In this document: positions 32,905 through 44,613 of the stretch, piece by piece
Layout of the letters: each line of letters starts with the position of its first letter
Numbering within the stretch: position 1 is the first letter of the stretch
NCBI GenBank assembly: GCA_029204225.1
Contig: CM055108.1
Span: forward strand, 23,656,749 to 23,720,748
From: Diphasiastrum complanatum
Lineage: Eukaryota > Streptophyta > Lycopodiopsida > Lycopodiales > Lycopodiaceae
Length of the DNA stretch: 64,000 bases
Direction of reading: 5' to 3'
Made by a program: the position numbers and the translations under genes
The notes under the pieces: generated by a model
What the model was told of the DNA's origin: nothing
Databases searched by the model: none
What the model saw: only the letters and a program-made list of their open reading frames with translations

Positions 32905-33223
32905 TTATGGGTGAATAGAAGCCTTTGGGAGGAGGTTGGCCAGGTTGAGATGAGTCATAGTCTTTTCCTTGACTTTAATTGTTGCAGAAGATTGTAGCGG
33001 TTCTTTAATTATCCATGGTGCTCCGTGCATTATAGCTATCTCAGCTGCTTTGTCATATTCTGAATAATGCTTAGCTTGTAATATTCTAGTCACACATTGG
33101 ACATTTGATTGCTGATACATATGCATATGTAAGTTCAAATTAGACATCACATTAAACTGATTTTGCTGCATCATTTGATCAAGTATCATAGTTTTATATA
33201 GCCTCTGATACCATAGTAATTAG
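32905..33223 (-). pseudogene. Primer site and gag-like frame of an LTR element
   Basis: A minus-strand TGGTATCAGAGGC (about 33222-33210) resembles a tRNA-iMet primer site. A 94-residue frame starts about 20 bases later (MILDQMMQQNQFNVMSNLNL ... EYDKAAEIAIMHGAPWI). No LTR was recognised beside it and the family is unknown. It starts only 50 bp from exon 5. Confidence 0.35.
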
Positions 33224-34016
33224 TAGAAGCTTAATGAGATTTTCTGCAAGAGCTGAGGTCATCATATGCACAAGCCTCATTCAGATAGTGACAGAAACCT
33301 TCAAAAACCTCTACACTTGCTTTTAATTGTGAAAAAGAACACAGTCGACAAAATGAGCAAAAAACTTTCTCATATAACCAATTGATTATATTTTCCCATA
33401 TTATCTAGAAGCTTTAAGTCTTATCTTGTTACTGTAGCTTCATAATTACTTTTTTCCTTGTGGTGAATTTGGCCTAAACTGAAGTTTGCAAATGTTCCAA
33501 TTGAATATTTGGTACTTGACATTCACCATCCTGTAAAATTTTGCTTGGATCATTTTAATACAGCTTGTGGCATTGGTTCTGACCCATTTTAAACACTTCT
33601 GTAACCTCAAACTATCTTGGCTGCTATGATATATGCCATGATTTTATGGTTCGTTTTGAGCATGTTTTGCCTTCCACTGGAAGGCAGCAGTAATTTGAAT
33701 AGACTTACTAATCGAGAATGATTGGCATGGATTTTCACTTGTTACTGTCAGGTCCTCACCTTCTAACATGCTTGGTTTACCTGTCAGTAAACTCTCATCC
33801 TGATGGGACCTGAACTTTCAGGACCACATAGGGTACCTAACAACAACGAGCTCCTGTTTATAGGGTGCTAACATATAGAAAGAACTCAAGGCAGCTGTGG
33901 AGACCATCAATGCTGCGTAGAAGTAGTGGGAATAATTGAATGCCATGTAATCAAAAGTAGCAATTAAGACCAGATGTAGTCATGTGAATGATAATTGCGA
34001 GGTAAACATAGGGCAG
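33224..34016. other. Intron 5, nothing recognised
   Basis: No motif or repeat of note on either strand. Confidence 0.4.
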
Positions 34017-34449
34017 TGTTAGAAATCAATGTTTATTTGTACCCCTAATGTTTGTTTGGCCATGCGTGCGAGCTATTATAGGGGCCATTTCTATTTTAGT
34101 AAATCCTAAAGTCAAGTTAATTAGTCATGCATGTAGGAGGGTGCACTGGTTCTAGATTAGAACTTGATTTTACACTTAGAAATTCAATAAGGGTCTTTAC
34201 CCAAAATAGATAGCAATTATGCAATCAGGTTTTTGCTTTTAGCTTTTGCTTTGTGCTTTTATCTTTTCACAAGGACTAAAGAAAGCATATAAGGAGGCTG
34301 ACGCCCCCTACCTCCAATCATTTCATTGTAGAGAGCTCTTCTATTAATCTAAGTTTTCTTCGGTCTCTTATGGTGATCTTGATTTGTGAGTGTGAGTGCT
34401 AATATGATTAGGTAACTCCTGTCTGGAATTTGAAGATCAATTTCCGACA
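34017..34449 (+). repeat. 5' LTR of copia element C
   Basis: 433-bp LTR, TGTTAGAAATCAATG to TTCCGACA, followed by TGGTATCAGAGC at 34450-34461. TATA-like CATATAAGG at about 34287 is followed by GGCTGACGCCCCC. Confidence 0.9.
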
Positions 34450-35287
34450 TGGTATCAGAGCAGACTTTGTGTCTTGGAAGCTATCAAGATCCTACATGAG
34501 AGAGAGAGAGATTGTTTGCAGATCAGATTATTGAAGGAGCTGAAGCTACATGTGAAGTCAACGTTGTTATAAGCACAATGTGAATCTTCTAGGAGAAGAT
34601 TGGATTGTCAGAGGCAAGTTACAAGCTGTTCGCTGACTGCTGACCTAATCGTTGGCTGGATCGCTGCTGACCTGAGTACCTGATTGTTGTCTGAACCTGT
34701 TCTCTGAGCTGGATCAGACCTACAGACCTGTTCGCTGCCTGCAGTGTTGATCGTTGCATGCGGACCTGATTACTGGTTGACTGCAGACCTGTCCGCTGAT
34801 CTGAGACCTGGTTGCTGGCTGTCTACTATTTGATTGCTGATTGCAGGTTTGTTTGCTGGAGTGAAGGATGGGTACTATGGTACTAAGAATAATGGTAAAA
34901 TTGAATTCTACAACAATTACTTTGATTGTCATAAGTATAGTTAGCTTATAGTAAGTACCTATTCTTTCAAGCTAACTGTAGCATGGTAATCAAGAAAGTA
35001 CAGGAGACCACACTCGTAAAAATTGAAAAGGTGTGGCACATGAAGAAAATCCAATATAAATGAAGGCTAGGAGATTTGAGCCAATAACTAAATCATGCAG
35101 AGATTGTAGCAATATACACACCATAAATGCACATTCATTTTGGATTGGCTTCCAGAACTCGTTCCGGGACATCCCTTTAGGGTTTTTCGGAATGTGCCCC
35201 AAATATTATTACTATTATTTTCTATGGAACCTGATTGCTGTTTTTTCCTGAATTTCAGGTTATTGAGAGTTGCTACAGATCATTATT
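34450..35287 (+). other. Copia C primer site and leader
   Basis: PBS at 34450, then a short GA repeat, the conserved GGAGCTGAAGCTACATGTG and TCTTCTAGGAGAAGATTGG blocks, then degenerate words of the TGCTGACCTG type (34620-34860). From about 34870 to 35260 there is sequence not found in the other leaders, possibly another insertion. Confidence 0.7.
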
Positions 35288-35830
35288 ATGGTAGGGTTGA
35301 ATGATGCTGTGTTTCCGGAGTGTAGCAAGCTAGATGGTACAAACTACAACATATGGAAGCTCAAGATGCAGAATATTACTTAGGATTGAGAATATTGGGA
35401 TATTGTCACAGGTGTGGAGATACCTCCTACTACAGACAGGGAGTTTGGAGAGTATCAGAAGCGGAGGAGAAAAGCTTATCATATCATTAACTTGTCTGTT
35501 AAAGATATGATTATACCTCATATCAGGGATGTTGCTGGACCCAAGGAGGCTTGGGATATTTTGAAGAATTTATATGAGACTGTAAATCAATCTCAAATTT
35601 TATTCTTAACTAATAAGCTACATACGTTAAAGATGGGAACAGGTGAATCAATAACGGACTACTTTACTCAAGTGAAAGATCTGAGAGGGCAACTTATTGC
35701 TGTTGGAGAAGGTGTTCCAGATTTAGAGTTGGTATCTATCATGCTTAATACTCTAGCTTTGGCTTATCAGAACTTTGTGAAGATGTTGAGGCCTTATTTC
35801 GATGAGTTGAATGCAATATTGCTATAGGAT
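35288..35830 (+). pseudogene. Copia C gag
   Basis: Starts MVGLNDAVFPECSKLDGTN, with a stop after KMQNIT. It continues KRRRKAYHIINLSVKDMIIP, PKEAWDILKNLYETVNQ, TNKLHTLKMGTGESITDYF and ends near 35825. It is the plus-strand counterpart of the gag at 19.4-19.8 kb and served as the reference for placing insertions in that copy. Confidence 0.9.
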
Positions 35831-37740
35831 GAAATGAGATGACAAAATCTTCTCAACAGGGATAATTCCAGGGAGCTGGCATTCTTAGCAAAGATCAAAG
35901 TTCAAAGAGGGGTGGCAAAGGGAAAAGAACAAAAAGAAGAAGTAGCAAGATTAGGAAGAAAATCAGTCAAATCAATTAGAAGATGGAAAGAAAGCAATTC
36001 GAAAAGGACATTGCTTTGTTTGTGGAAAATCAGGGCATTACACAAAGAAGCGTTGACACAATGTTTCATGGGGTTGTTATGGATAGGTTATTAGGTTGCG
36101 AGAATCTGTTCATGCCAGCATAAAGCTTATGGCCCTTGAGAAATCATGCTCAAGTGCATTTTAATTTCTGGAAGTATTTTTTAACAGTTGTTTCAAACGT
36201 AGGAAGCGCTTTTCGAAACGGGCCCATTTCAAACGCGTTCCTTCGTTCGAAACACGTTTCGATGAATTATTGAGAAGCAGGATGGTAATTTTGCTGAAGG
36301 ACTTAATACAAAATTAAGTGCCTTGGATTTTAAAGATTGTGGGTTGTGTTCAGCATTAGTATCTTCTTGTGACTTCTCAAAGGAAGAGGAGTGTTGGTTT
36401 ATTGATTCAGGTGCATCGAAGCATATGACACCTAGGTGAGGCTGGCTATCTAGTGTTAGAGAACTGGATGATGGATCAAATGTGAACTTGGGATATAAGT
36501 ACACATATGATATAAATGGAGTTGGAAAAGTACAAGTTCAACTACCTTCAAGAAAGATTGGAGACATAACGGATGTGCCTTATGTACTAGGCATCAAGAA
36601 GAACTCACTCTCAGTATCGGCTATTTGTGAAGCAACATATGGTTGTACAGTTTGATGAAGAGCGGTGTCACATCGAAAGGAAGGACAATGAAGTAGTAGT
36701 TGAGGGCATTATTGCAGGAAGGTTGTACAGACTTTAGACTCAAGTGATCATCATGCAAGTATTGCGGATATTGGATCAATAAGTTATGGCACGAAAGGTT
36801 TGGACATCTGAGTTCAAAAGTCTACAAGTCTTGGGAAAATACAACATGGTATAGATTTACCTCAGTTTGTTTCTGCTCACAAGTTTTGTGAGGGCTGTGT
36901 CTTAGGGAAACATCATATGAAGAAGTTTCATCTAGTACTTTCAGGGCGAGAAATGTGTTCATACAGATTCGTGTGTTCCCATGAAAACTTTGAGCAAGTT
37001 ACTTTATGGTGTTTGTCGCTGATTATTCTAGGAAGACGTGGATCTATCTTCTAAAGAATAAGGGTGAGGCATTCAAGTATTTCACATGGTTTAAGACACA
37101 GGTGGAGAAAGAAACAGATAGACAGATTAAGATACTTTATTTGGATAAAGGGGGGGAGTATCTTTTTACAAAACTTTAGGTGTTTTGAAAGGATCATAGT
37201 ATGAAGAGACAATTTGCAAGTACGGAAACGCCTCAATAAAATGGAGTTGCAGAAACCAGTCTATTTTGGAAACTGTGAGGAGCATGATTAAAACTTCCAA
37301 GTATGTTTTGGGGTGAAGCAGTTTAGATAGTGGTTTATCTTTTGAGTCGAACTCAATCATAAAGAACAAGCCTTGGAGTCTTGTTTAGTTATCTACAGGT
37401 AAAAAGGCCATTGGATGCAAGTGGATCTAGAGAATCGAGTATCAATCAGATGGTTGGTTCTATATATAAACATAAGGCAAGATTAGTTGCAAAAGGGTAT
37501 GCTCAACAAGAAGGGATTGACTATGAAGAAACATTTGCACCAGTTGCTAAGTCAACTATTATGAGGACAATTTTGTCACTAGCAGCTCAGTTTGGATGGA
37601 ATATTCAACAAATGGATGTTAAGAGTGCATTCCTGAATGGATTTCTAGAGGAGGAAGTCTACATGGAGCAGCCAGAGGGATACATGGTGGCTAGACAGGA
37701 AGACAGGGTTTGCAAGTTTTACAAGGCATTATACGGACTT
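35831..37740 (+). pseudogene. Copia C zinc knuckle, protease, integrase and RT part
   Basis: After a basic region there is a zinc-knuckle remnant (about 36010-36060), then the foreign stretch 36062-36272. Protease ECWFIDSGASKHMTP (36391-36430) keeps its catalytic DSG. Pre-integrase CEGCVLGKHHMKKF-like sequence and a badly broken integrase follow (36880-37370). RT from 37380 reads HKARLVAKGYAQQEGIDYEE, MDVKSAFLNGFLEEEVYMEQ, YKALYGL. RT is cut at 37740 by the minus-strand array D; RNase H resumes at 41419. Confidence 0.85.
36062..36272. mobile_element. About 210-bp insertion with GTTTCGAAAC palindromes
   Basis: Aligned by eye with the minus-strand sister at 19.2-19.3 kb, the copia C sequence runs to GTTGACACA (36060) and resumes at AGAAGCAGGATGG (36273); the sister has about 10 bases in between. 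The extra 210 bp have no open frame. They hold a cluster of TTTCGAAACG, GTTTCAAACG, AACGCGTT and CGAAACACGTTTCGA words at 36189-36262. No clear terminal inverted repeat or TSD was found. Confidence 0.55.
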
Positions 37741-37865
37741 ACCTATACTAAAAATAGATAGTACCTATACTAAAAATAGATAGTACCTATACTAAAAATA
37801 GAAATAGGCCTTCTAGCATGCAGGCTGGCCTCTACAATTAATTAATTAACCATTAATTCCTAACA

Positions 37866-39771
37866 CTCCCCCTTAATGGATAATTGATTATCAATAAGAC
37901 CTAGGAGTGTCCTTTTGTGAAGATATCTGCAACTTGATCATTGGTGTTGCAGTAGATCAACCCGCTTTATACTTATCTATAGAACCAACTTGGTTCTATA
38001 AATCCACTTACAACCAATCGGTTTCTTACCTGCTGGAAGTTCAACAAGATCCCATGTCTCATTTTTCATAATAGAATTATACTCCTCATCTATAGCAGTC
38101 TTCCAAACGTGTTCTTTTGCAGCATCTTCATTAAATAAAGGATCCTCTGAATCCAACACTGAAGCCATAAACGCATAATGCGTTTCTTCTCCATCTTCAC
38201 AATAGTCAATCTCTTAGCTCCTTGTTGGCTCGATTCTCCCTCATCTAACATTTGACTATCTTTTATAGTCTCAAAATACCATCTTGGTAACTTCTTTGTC
38301 GGTGACGTAGAAGGAGAATAAGTATCAAATACTCTTGACCTTTCCTTTCGTTTACCAAGATCCACCTGTGTACTCACCCTTGGTACAATTTGTGTAGAAG
38401 CTGTATCACATGGACCTGTATCTTCCTGAACATCATCTATAATAGGAGTTTCTGATGTAGGAGAAAATACATCCTCCTCATGATCTTCTAGGTTAGAAGA
38501 CTCACTTTCTTCGAACACGACATCCCTGCTCATAATCACCTTCTTACTGGTAAGATTATAAAGGCGATATGCCTTCTTTTCCTTATCATAACCCAAGAAT
38601 AAACACTTGATTGCCTTTGAATCAAGTTTTTTACGATTATCTTTAGGAATCTGAGCATATGCAACACAACCAAAAACTCATAGATGATCCACTTTAGGTT
38701 TTATACCTGTGAAAGCTTCTTCTGGAGATCGATTTAGAACAGCTTTTGTAGGACTTCTGTTAAGTAAGTAAACTGCTGTACTAAGTGCTTCGCCCCACAA
38801 ATGATTCTTGAGGTTCTTACCTCGTAGCATGCTTCGAGCACTCTCCACAATAGACCTGGTCTTTCTCTCGGCTACTCCATTATGCTGTGGTGTATCAGTC
38901 GAAGCAAATTGTCTCTTGATTCCATGCTCTTTGTAGAATTCCTGGAACGTAGAATCTTGATTTTCTTTCCTGTCTGCTTCTCAACAAGTGATTTGAACTG
39001 AGTAAAGAACTTAAAAGTTTGACTTTTATACTTAAGCAAGTATATCCATACCTTCTTGGAAAAATCATCCACAAATACCATGAAGTAGGATGCTCCCCCT
39101 ATAGACTTCGTCTGCATGGGACCACATAAGTCTGTATGAACAAGCTCCAAGATCTCCTTGGCCCTATATGCTCCATCCTTAGGAAACTGCATACGATGAT
39201 GCTTGCCCATAACACATCCTTCACAAATTTTTCCTGAAGATACAATATTAGGTAATCCTATTACCATATTATTGTCTTTTAGAACCTGTAAGCTTTTATA
39301 GTTCAGATGTCCAAACCTTTCATGCCACATCTTGCTCTCCATACTATCAGAAGCTGCACAAACCTGATGATCCGATGTAGATGCATCAAGTTTATAAAGT
39401 CGACCTTCCAAAGATCCTGTGACCACAACTTTGTAACCTTTGTTTTTGTCTTTGATAAGACACTTTTGATCATCAAACTCAACTTTCATGTTCTATTTAG
39501 TGATAGCAGAAACTGAAACTAAATTCTTCTTTAAACCTGGAACATAGAGAACATTCTTAATTTCTCCTATATCCCCTGAAGGTAAATGTACTCTCACTAT
39601 ACCTCGACCTTTGATGACGTAAGAAGAATTGTCTCCAAGGTTGACATGTGCATTTACACCAGTGTCATCAAACTGTGTATACCACTCACGATGTGGTGTC
39701 ATATGTTGCGTTGCTCCAGAATCAATGTACCAACAATCATTAAAGTTCTCTGATGTTGAAGCTGAGAATAT
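37866..39771 (-). pseudogene. Copia D internal part 1: protease, integrase, RT start
   Basis: On the minus strand: the protease end (39750-39690) and its spacer (MTPHREWYTQFDDTGVN, IKNVLYVPGLKKNLVSVS), pre-integrase (WHERFGHLNYKSLQVL, CEGCVMGKHHRMQFP), and an integrase start with HTDLCGPMQTKSIGGASYF and VDDFSKKVWIY (39489-38950). The integrase end lies at about 38880-38600, then a hydrophilic spacer to 38170. RT begins WDLVELPAGKKPIGCKW and stops near 37980. The rest of RT and RNase H is deleted, so only the PPT-proximal end follows. The frame is broken near 38930. Confidence 0.85.
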
Positions 39772-39914
39772 CTTAGTTAAAATAGATTTCTATACTATTC
39801 TAGCAAAATTGGTACTTATACTATAAATAGAAGGTACCGATACTAAAAATAGAAATAGGTCGTCTAGCACGGAGGCTGGCCTCTACAAATAATTAACTAG
39901 CCATTAATTCCTAA

Positions 39915-41039
39915 CACTCCCCCTTAATGGATAATTGATTATCAATAACACCCAGGAGTGTCCTGAACTTTTCAAATTTTTTTACAACCAAGTCCTGAAG
40001 ATATTTGCAACTTGATCATTGGTGTCGCAGTAGATCAACTAGCTTCATACTTATCGATAGAACCATCAGACTTAAACTTGGTTCTATACATCCACTTGCA
40101 ACCTGCTGGAACTACAACAAGATCCCATGTCTCGTTTTTCATGATAGAATTGTACTCCTCATCCATAGTAGTCTTCTAAACTTGTTCCTTTGTAGCATCT
40201 TCATAAAATAAAGGATCCTCTGAATCCAACACCGAAGCCATAAACGCATAATGTGTTTCTTCACCAGCTTCACAATAGTTTCCACGTGATCGTGTCAATC
40301 TCTTAGCTCCTTGTTGACTCGGTTCTCCCTCATCCAACATTTGACTATCTTGTATAGTCTCACAATACCATCTTGGTAATTTCTTTGAAGGTGACGTAGA
40401 AGGAGAACATACTCTTGACCTTTCCTTATGTTTACCAAGATCCACCTGTGTTCTCACCCTTGGCTCAAATTGTGTAGATGCTGTATCACATGGACCTGTA
40501 TCTTCTTGAACATCATCTATAACCGGAGTTTTTGTTGTAGGAGAAAATACATCGAGTTCGAGGTCTTCGAGTTCTACATCTTCTTCATCGACCTCGTTCG
40601 AATTCAAGATCTTTGAGTTCGATGTCCATGTCATCCACACTGCCCTATACGACAGAGACCACGTCACAGTTCACTTTAGCACCTTTTAGTAACTGCGTTG
40701 TTTCATCCTTGTTGCCCACACAGTCTCGTAACTGTTTTCATGTGTATAGTCATAACGGCAATTCACGAGCATAAGTATATATACATGTAAGATTATTACA
40801 TGATGATGAGAAGTGGAGAAGAGTGAATTAGAGTTCCTGCGCAAACTCCATTGTCTTAATTATCTGGGCGCCAGATGTGACCTCCACCAGAAAAATCTAC
40901 ACAGGATGGTGCCTCCACCAGATGCGACCTTCACCAAATAGCGCCTCCACTAGATGCGATCTCCACCAGTAAAACCTGCAACGCTGATCTTCTCCTTCCT
41001 TCCGTAGATCCGGATCTTAAGAACCCTGCTCTGATACCA
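39915..41039 (-). pseudogene. Copia D internal part 2: integrase-RT spacer and leader
   Basis: Minus strand: leader with PBS TGGTATCAGAGC (41039-41028) and CACCAGATGCG-type repeats down to about 40860. A stretch of about 190 bp (40668-40860) was not recognised. The spacer frame 40667-40176 (VFSPTTKTPVIDDVQEDTGP, a Ser/Pro-rich part, LTRSRGNYCEAGEETHYAF) and RT start follow, then a deletion to the 3' end near 39990. The spacer is a second copy of 38170-38596 with small differences. Confidence 0.75.
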
Positions 41040-41418
41040 TGATAGAATTTAGAAATCGGAGTAGACTAATCTTATTAGTACTCACGCAAAACATCAATCA
41101 CAATCTGAAGAAGATGGACTGCAAGAAGCTATGCTTCATAAACTAAAAACTGAGATAACAATGGAGGTGGGCGCCCATTTGCTCTTATAGAGATTGCCTA
41201 AAATCAAAAGCAAAAGCTATCCTTCTACAATTATGAAGTCTTAACAATAGAAATCTATGCTATCTTAGTTAAAATAGATTTCTATACTATTCTAGCAAAA
41301 CTGGTACTAATTTAGGTACCTATAATAAAAATAGATAGTACCTATACTAAAAATAGAAATATGGCTTCTAGCACGCAGGCTGGCTCTACAATTAATTAAT
41401 TAACCATTAATTCCTAAC
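41040..41418 (-). repeat. 5' LTR of copia array D
   Basis: 379-bp LTR, with the PBS on its inner side. It shares TATA-like CTATAAGAG, GGGCGCCCACC and the ACCTATACTAAAAATAG segment with element B's LTRs. Confidence 0.85.
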
Positions 41419-41900
41419 TATATGGTTAGTTAGTTTATGGCTAAGCCTAAACAAGTTCATTGGAGAGCTAAGCGAATACTCAGATATATCAAGGGTACAT
41501 TGAGGTTTGGTATTCTCTATGGGAGACAAGATGATTTGAAGGTACAGGGATATGTGGAGATGCAAAAGATCGAAGATCTACTACAGATTATGTCTTTAGT
41601 CTTGGTTCAGGTCCTATATCTTGGAGTTCAAAGAAGCAGCATACTATTGCATTATCATCTACAAAAGTAGAGTATCGAGCTACTATGAGTGCAACAAGTG
41701 AAGCAATATGGTTACGAAGGATTATACAAGATGTTCATATGGTACAGGATACACCTATAGTACTTCAATGTGATAATCAGAGTTGTATTAAACTTGAACT
41801 GGAGCTCATCTATTGCGCTATAGAAGAGCAAGTTGCAGATATCTTCACCAGAGGACTTGGCAAAGAGAAGTTTCAAAAGTTTAGAGAACTTTTGCTATGA
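41419..41900 (+). pseudogene. Copia C RNase H (separated end)
   Basis: Plus strand: MVS, a stop, [34 protein letters not shown]. After a frameshift come [45 protein letters not shown] and the end near 41900. Sequence and orientation match element C cut at 37740, so this is its separated end. The SSTEAEYRA motif is partly lost. No 3' LTR follows. Confidence 0.85.
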
Positions 41901-42895
41901 GATTAGAAGGAGATATCATTGCTTATTTCGAGACATGCCATTCACGCTATGTTCACTCATCACATAAATAAGGTCCTAAATACATGTTAATAACCTGGGG
42001 GAATTCAATCAGTGAGATGATGACAAATTGAGCTATGTTATAGCATGGAGAGTTTTTCATGATTACATGTAGTTGATGTTGAATCAAGAAAAGTATTAAA
42101 AGAAATTTTCCATGGTAAAAATAGCAAGGATAGTACGTTTTTAGTTTATTGCCATTAGAGCCTTCTAACTCTCTCTTACACATTCCCTAGCCTCCAAAAG
42201 TTATCCCATCAAATGCTATTTTTGAAAACTTATTCAAAAAGTTTCAAATTTTGGCTAGGATAAAGATAAAAATGTAGCATTGAATAAAAAAGATTCGAAA
42301 AGTTTTTTAACCATGTGAATTGAGATTTGTTGTAACGTGCTGGAGAGTCTCATGAGTTACTTATCTACAATGCCTTGTCACGAAATCTCATGTGCCATTT
42401 TCGTAGTGGCAAATACAATGTGATCACCATCTAATGGTGTTGCTCCCTTCATCCAATATTTTCAGGCTTTATGGCCATGGCCACCAATCTTCGACTTGTG
42501 AGCACTCTTTCTTCAGTTTTCAGATTGGATCCATTTCTCTACAGTTGTCTACACTTACTATTCTATTCCACATCCATCTCACTCCACTTTCTGTAGTCAA
42601 CATGCATATACAAAATGATGCTATCCTAGATATTAAAGGCTATTTTCTCACTTTTGCCCTTCACAAGATTCTCCTATCTACACAATCCCCTTATCTTTTC
42701 ATCACAAACCCAGCATCAGACGCTATTTCTGTTCAACACATGATATGATGAGCAGTGGTTTCTTTTCCACTTAAATTTCATTCATATACATAATACATCA
42801 CCTCATGAGACATATCATAAGTGATTGGTCTTGTAAAAATGAGCCTTTATCACAATTGGTAGAAAGAGAGACTCATGGCTGACAGCCGTCTTGTA
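41901..42895. other. Intron 5, nothing recognised
   Basis: A 104-residue open frame at 42434-42748 shows no known motif, and its codon pattern does not stand out. No repeat seen. Confidence 0.4.
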
Positions 42896-43278
42896 TGTTA
42901 GAAATAAATGACTATGCTAAAGTTTATCCATAGGTTACTTTGACCCAAAATGTCGAGATTTGTGTAACCATGGGTATTTAGTTATTTAGGCCGTGTTAAG
43001 TTTGTCTTAATTTGTGTCATGTACTGACTCGTAGGTCCTTAGAGGTCTAATTTGGTTTAGGGGCCCTATCTTGACTTTTGGGGGTGCCCTACATTCAGTA
43101 AGTAGGTAGAGTACATATTGGCTTATTGTGTCACATTTTTCAGTTTTGGCTAAGCATTGCTCTTCATTACTTGTGTTGCTGTTTTCTCTCTCTCTCTCTT
43201 AGAGGAGGGTGCCCAGCCTCTTCTCTCTTGTGTCTTGTGGAGATTGATTGATAGCTAGATCACTCTTATTTTCCTACA
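42896..43278 (+). repeat. 5' LTR of copia element E
   Basis: 383-bp LTR, TGTTAGAAATAAATG to TTTTCCTACA, followed by the primer site. A CT tract and GGAGGGTGCCCAGCC lie near its end. Confidence 0.9.
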
Positions 43279-43290
43279 TGGTATCAGAGC

Positions 43291-43988
43291 TACCGGATTT
43301 GCAGCAAGCTTGTATGTTGGCGCCCTACCAGAAGAGGAGCTACTCTACTTTTTGTTCTGAAATTTCAGCATCCTGCTGATTTTCCCAAGTGGAGTTTGGA
43401 TCAGCTTTTTTGTCTCTTTTCAGGTTGAAGGAGGGCGCCCATCACAAATCTTGGAGGAGCAATTTTTGGTGCCCAAAAATCAACATCTCAAATCTGATTT
43501 TTTTGCAGCCAGTTTTCAGCTAGTGTTGTTTGGAGGAGGGCGCCCAAAAATCTGCTTCTGATTTGGGGTTTTGGAGTCTTCTTACTTTGCTGTTTTTTTT
43601 AGGTTTGCAGTTGTGAAGGAGGGCGCCCAATATTCAGCATACCCTAATGTGGGTTAGGGCAAATTTGTGGCTGGAAAATTGCAGATTTTCAGCAAGCAGT
43701 AGGGTGCTTTCAACAGCCCTATTGAAGTGTGTGTTGATCACACTATTTGGCTTCCTAATTGGGTTTCGGTGTAGGCTTCAATCAAAGCTAACCTAATTTT
43801 CAAGAAGCTGGTTTTTTTGTGCAGAAAAACAGCCATCTTTCCATTATCTTTTAGGCACTTTGGTTGCAGATTGGAAGACATCTGGTGCTCCTATTTTCAG
43901 CTTATTGTTTGCTGCAAAATTTTGAGTAGATTTGGTTGTGGAAAGGCTCTCTTTCCTATCTAGACAAGTTGAAATTCTGTTGGAGGTA
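43291..43988 (+). other. Copia E leader with GGAGGGCGCCCA repeats
   Basis: Untranslated leader. GGAGGGCGCCCA occurs three times (about 43432, 43532, 43616), with a related GTTGGCGCCC at about 43316. Each contains the 8-bp palindrome GGGCGCCC. The same kind of motif is in element F's leader (GGGTGCCC, GGGCGCCC near 45575 and 45720). Confidence 0.65.
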
Positions 43989-44613
43989 ATGGCTAAAGAA
44001 TCAGAAGCTACCTGTTCTTTGTTTAGTGAAGATTGGTTGGATGGCACAAACTACTCCTTGTGGAGTTACATGATGAAGAATCTTCTCATAGCGAAAGGGC
44101 TGTGGGATTTGGTCATTGGTGATGAGGAAAGGCCTCCTTCTTTGACACCTACTACACCTCGTGGATCATCATCATCATCATCGTCTACATCTTCGGAAGA
44201 ACAAAAGAAGTGGGATAGAAGGGATGCACAAGCACATTCTATGGTTGCTCGTGGTGAAAAAATCTATCTTACCTCATATTAGATCTTGTAAGACATCTAA
44301 AAGTGCGTGGGAAACACTTAATACGATGTGGTGTATCTCCGATGGGTCAAAAATCCAACAAGAGTGGTGTATCTCCGAAATCAACTTTCTATGTTGAAGA
44401 TGCAAGAAAGGGATCAAGTGACCAAAATCACTTGACGAAGATCAAGGATCTTCTCAATATTGATGAAATAATTGAGGATGCTCAATTTGTTTCCATTACT
44501 TTCAACTCATTACCTTCCTCTTATCTTCCATTTGTGTCATCTTTGAGTATCTCTCTCAGGGGACATCAACTCTCCTTTGATGAACTTGTTGGGCTGCTTC
44601 TTCAAGAGGAGCA
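43989..44613 (+). pseudogene. Copia E gag
   Basis: Starts at ATG 43989: MAKESEATCSLFSEDWLDGT, NYSLWSYMMKNLLIAKGLWD, then a Ser run. Frameshifts near 44260 and 44330 follow, after which SCKTSKSAWETLNTMW and the terminal helix (LSFDELVGLLLQEEH) are readable. Element F cuts it at 44613. Confidence 0.85.

Larger units (their letters stand above)
37741..41418 (-). mobile_element. Copia array D: three LTR pieces and two internal parts
   Basis: A minus-strand block interrupting element C. In plus coordinates: LTR end piece (37741-37865), internal part 1 (37866-39771), LTR end piece (39772-39914), internal part 2 (39915-41039), full LTR (41040-41418). The family is that of element B. The layout LTR-int-LTR-int-LTR is expected from unequal recombination or an insertion into a sister copy, followed by deletion. 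Both left LTR pieces have lost their distal part, so no TSD can be read. Downstream, element C resumes in RNase H. Confidence 0.75.

Noticed and set aside
42434-42748. 104-residue open frame in intron 5
   Set aside because: No family motif or splice context; it lies inside the BCHB-like gene between decayed elements.
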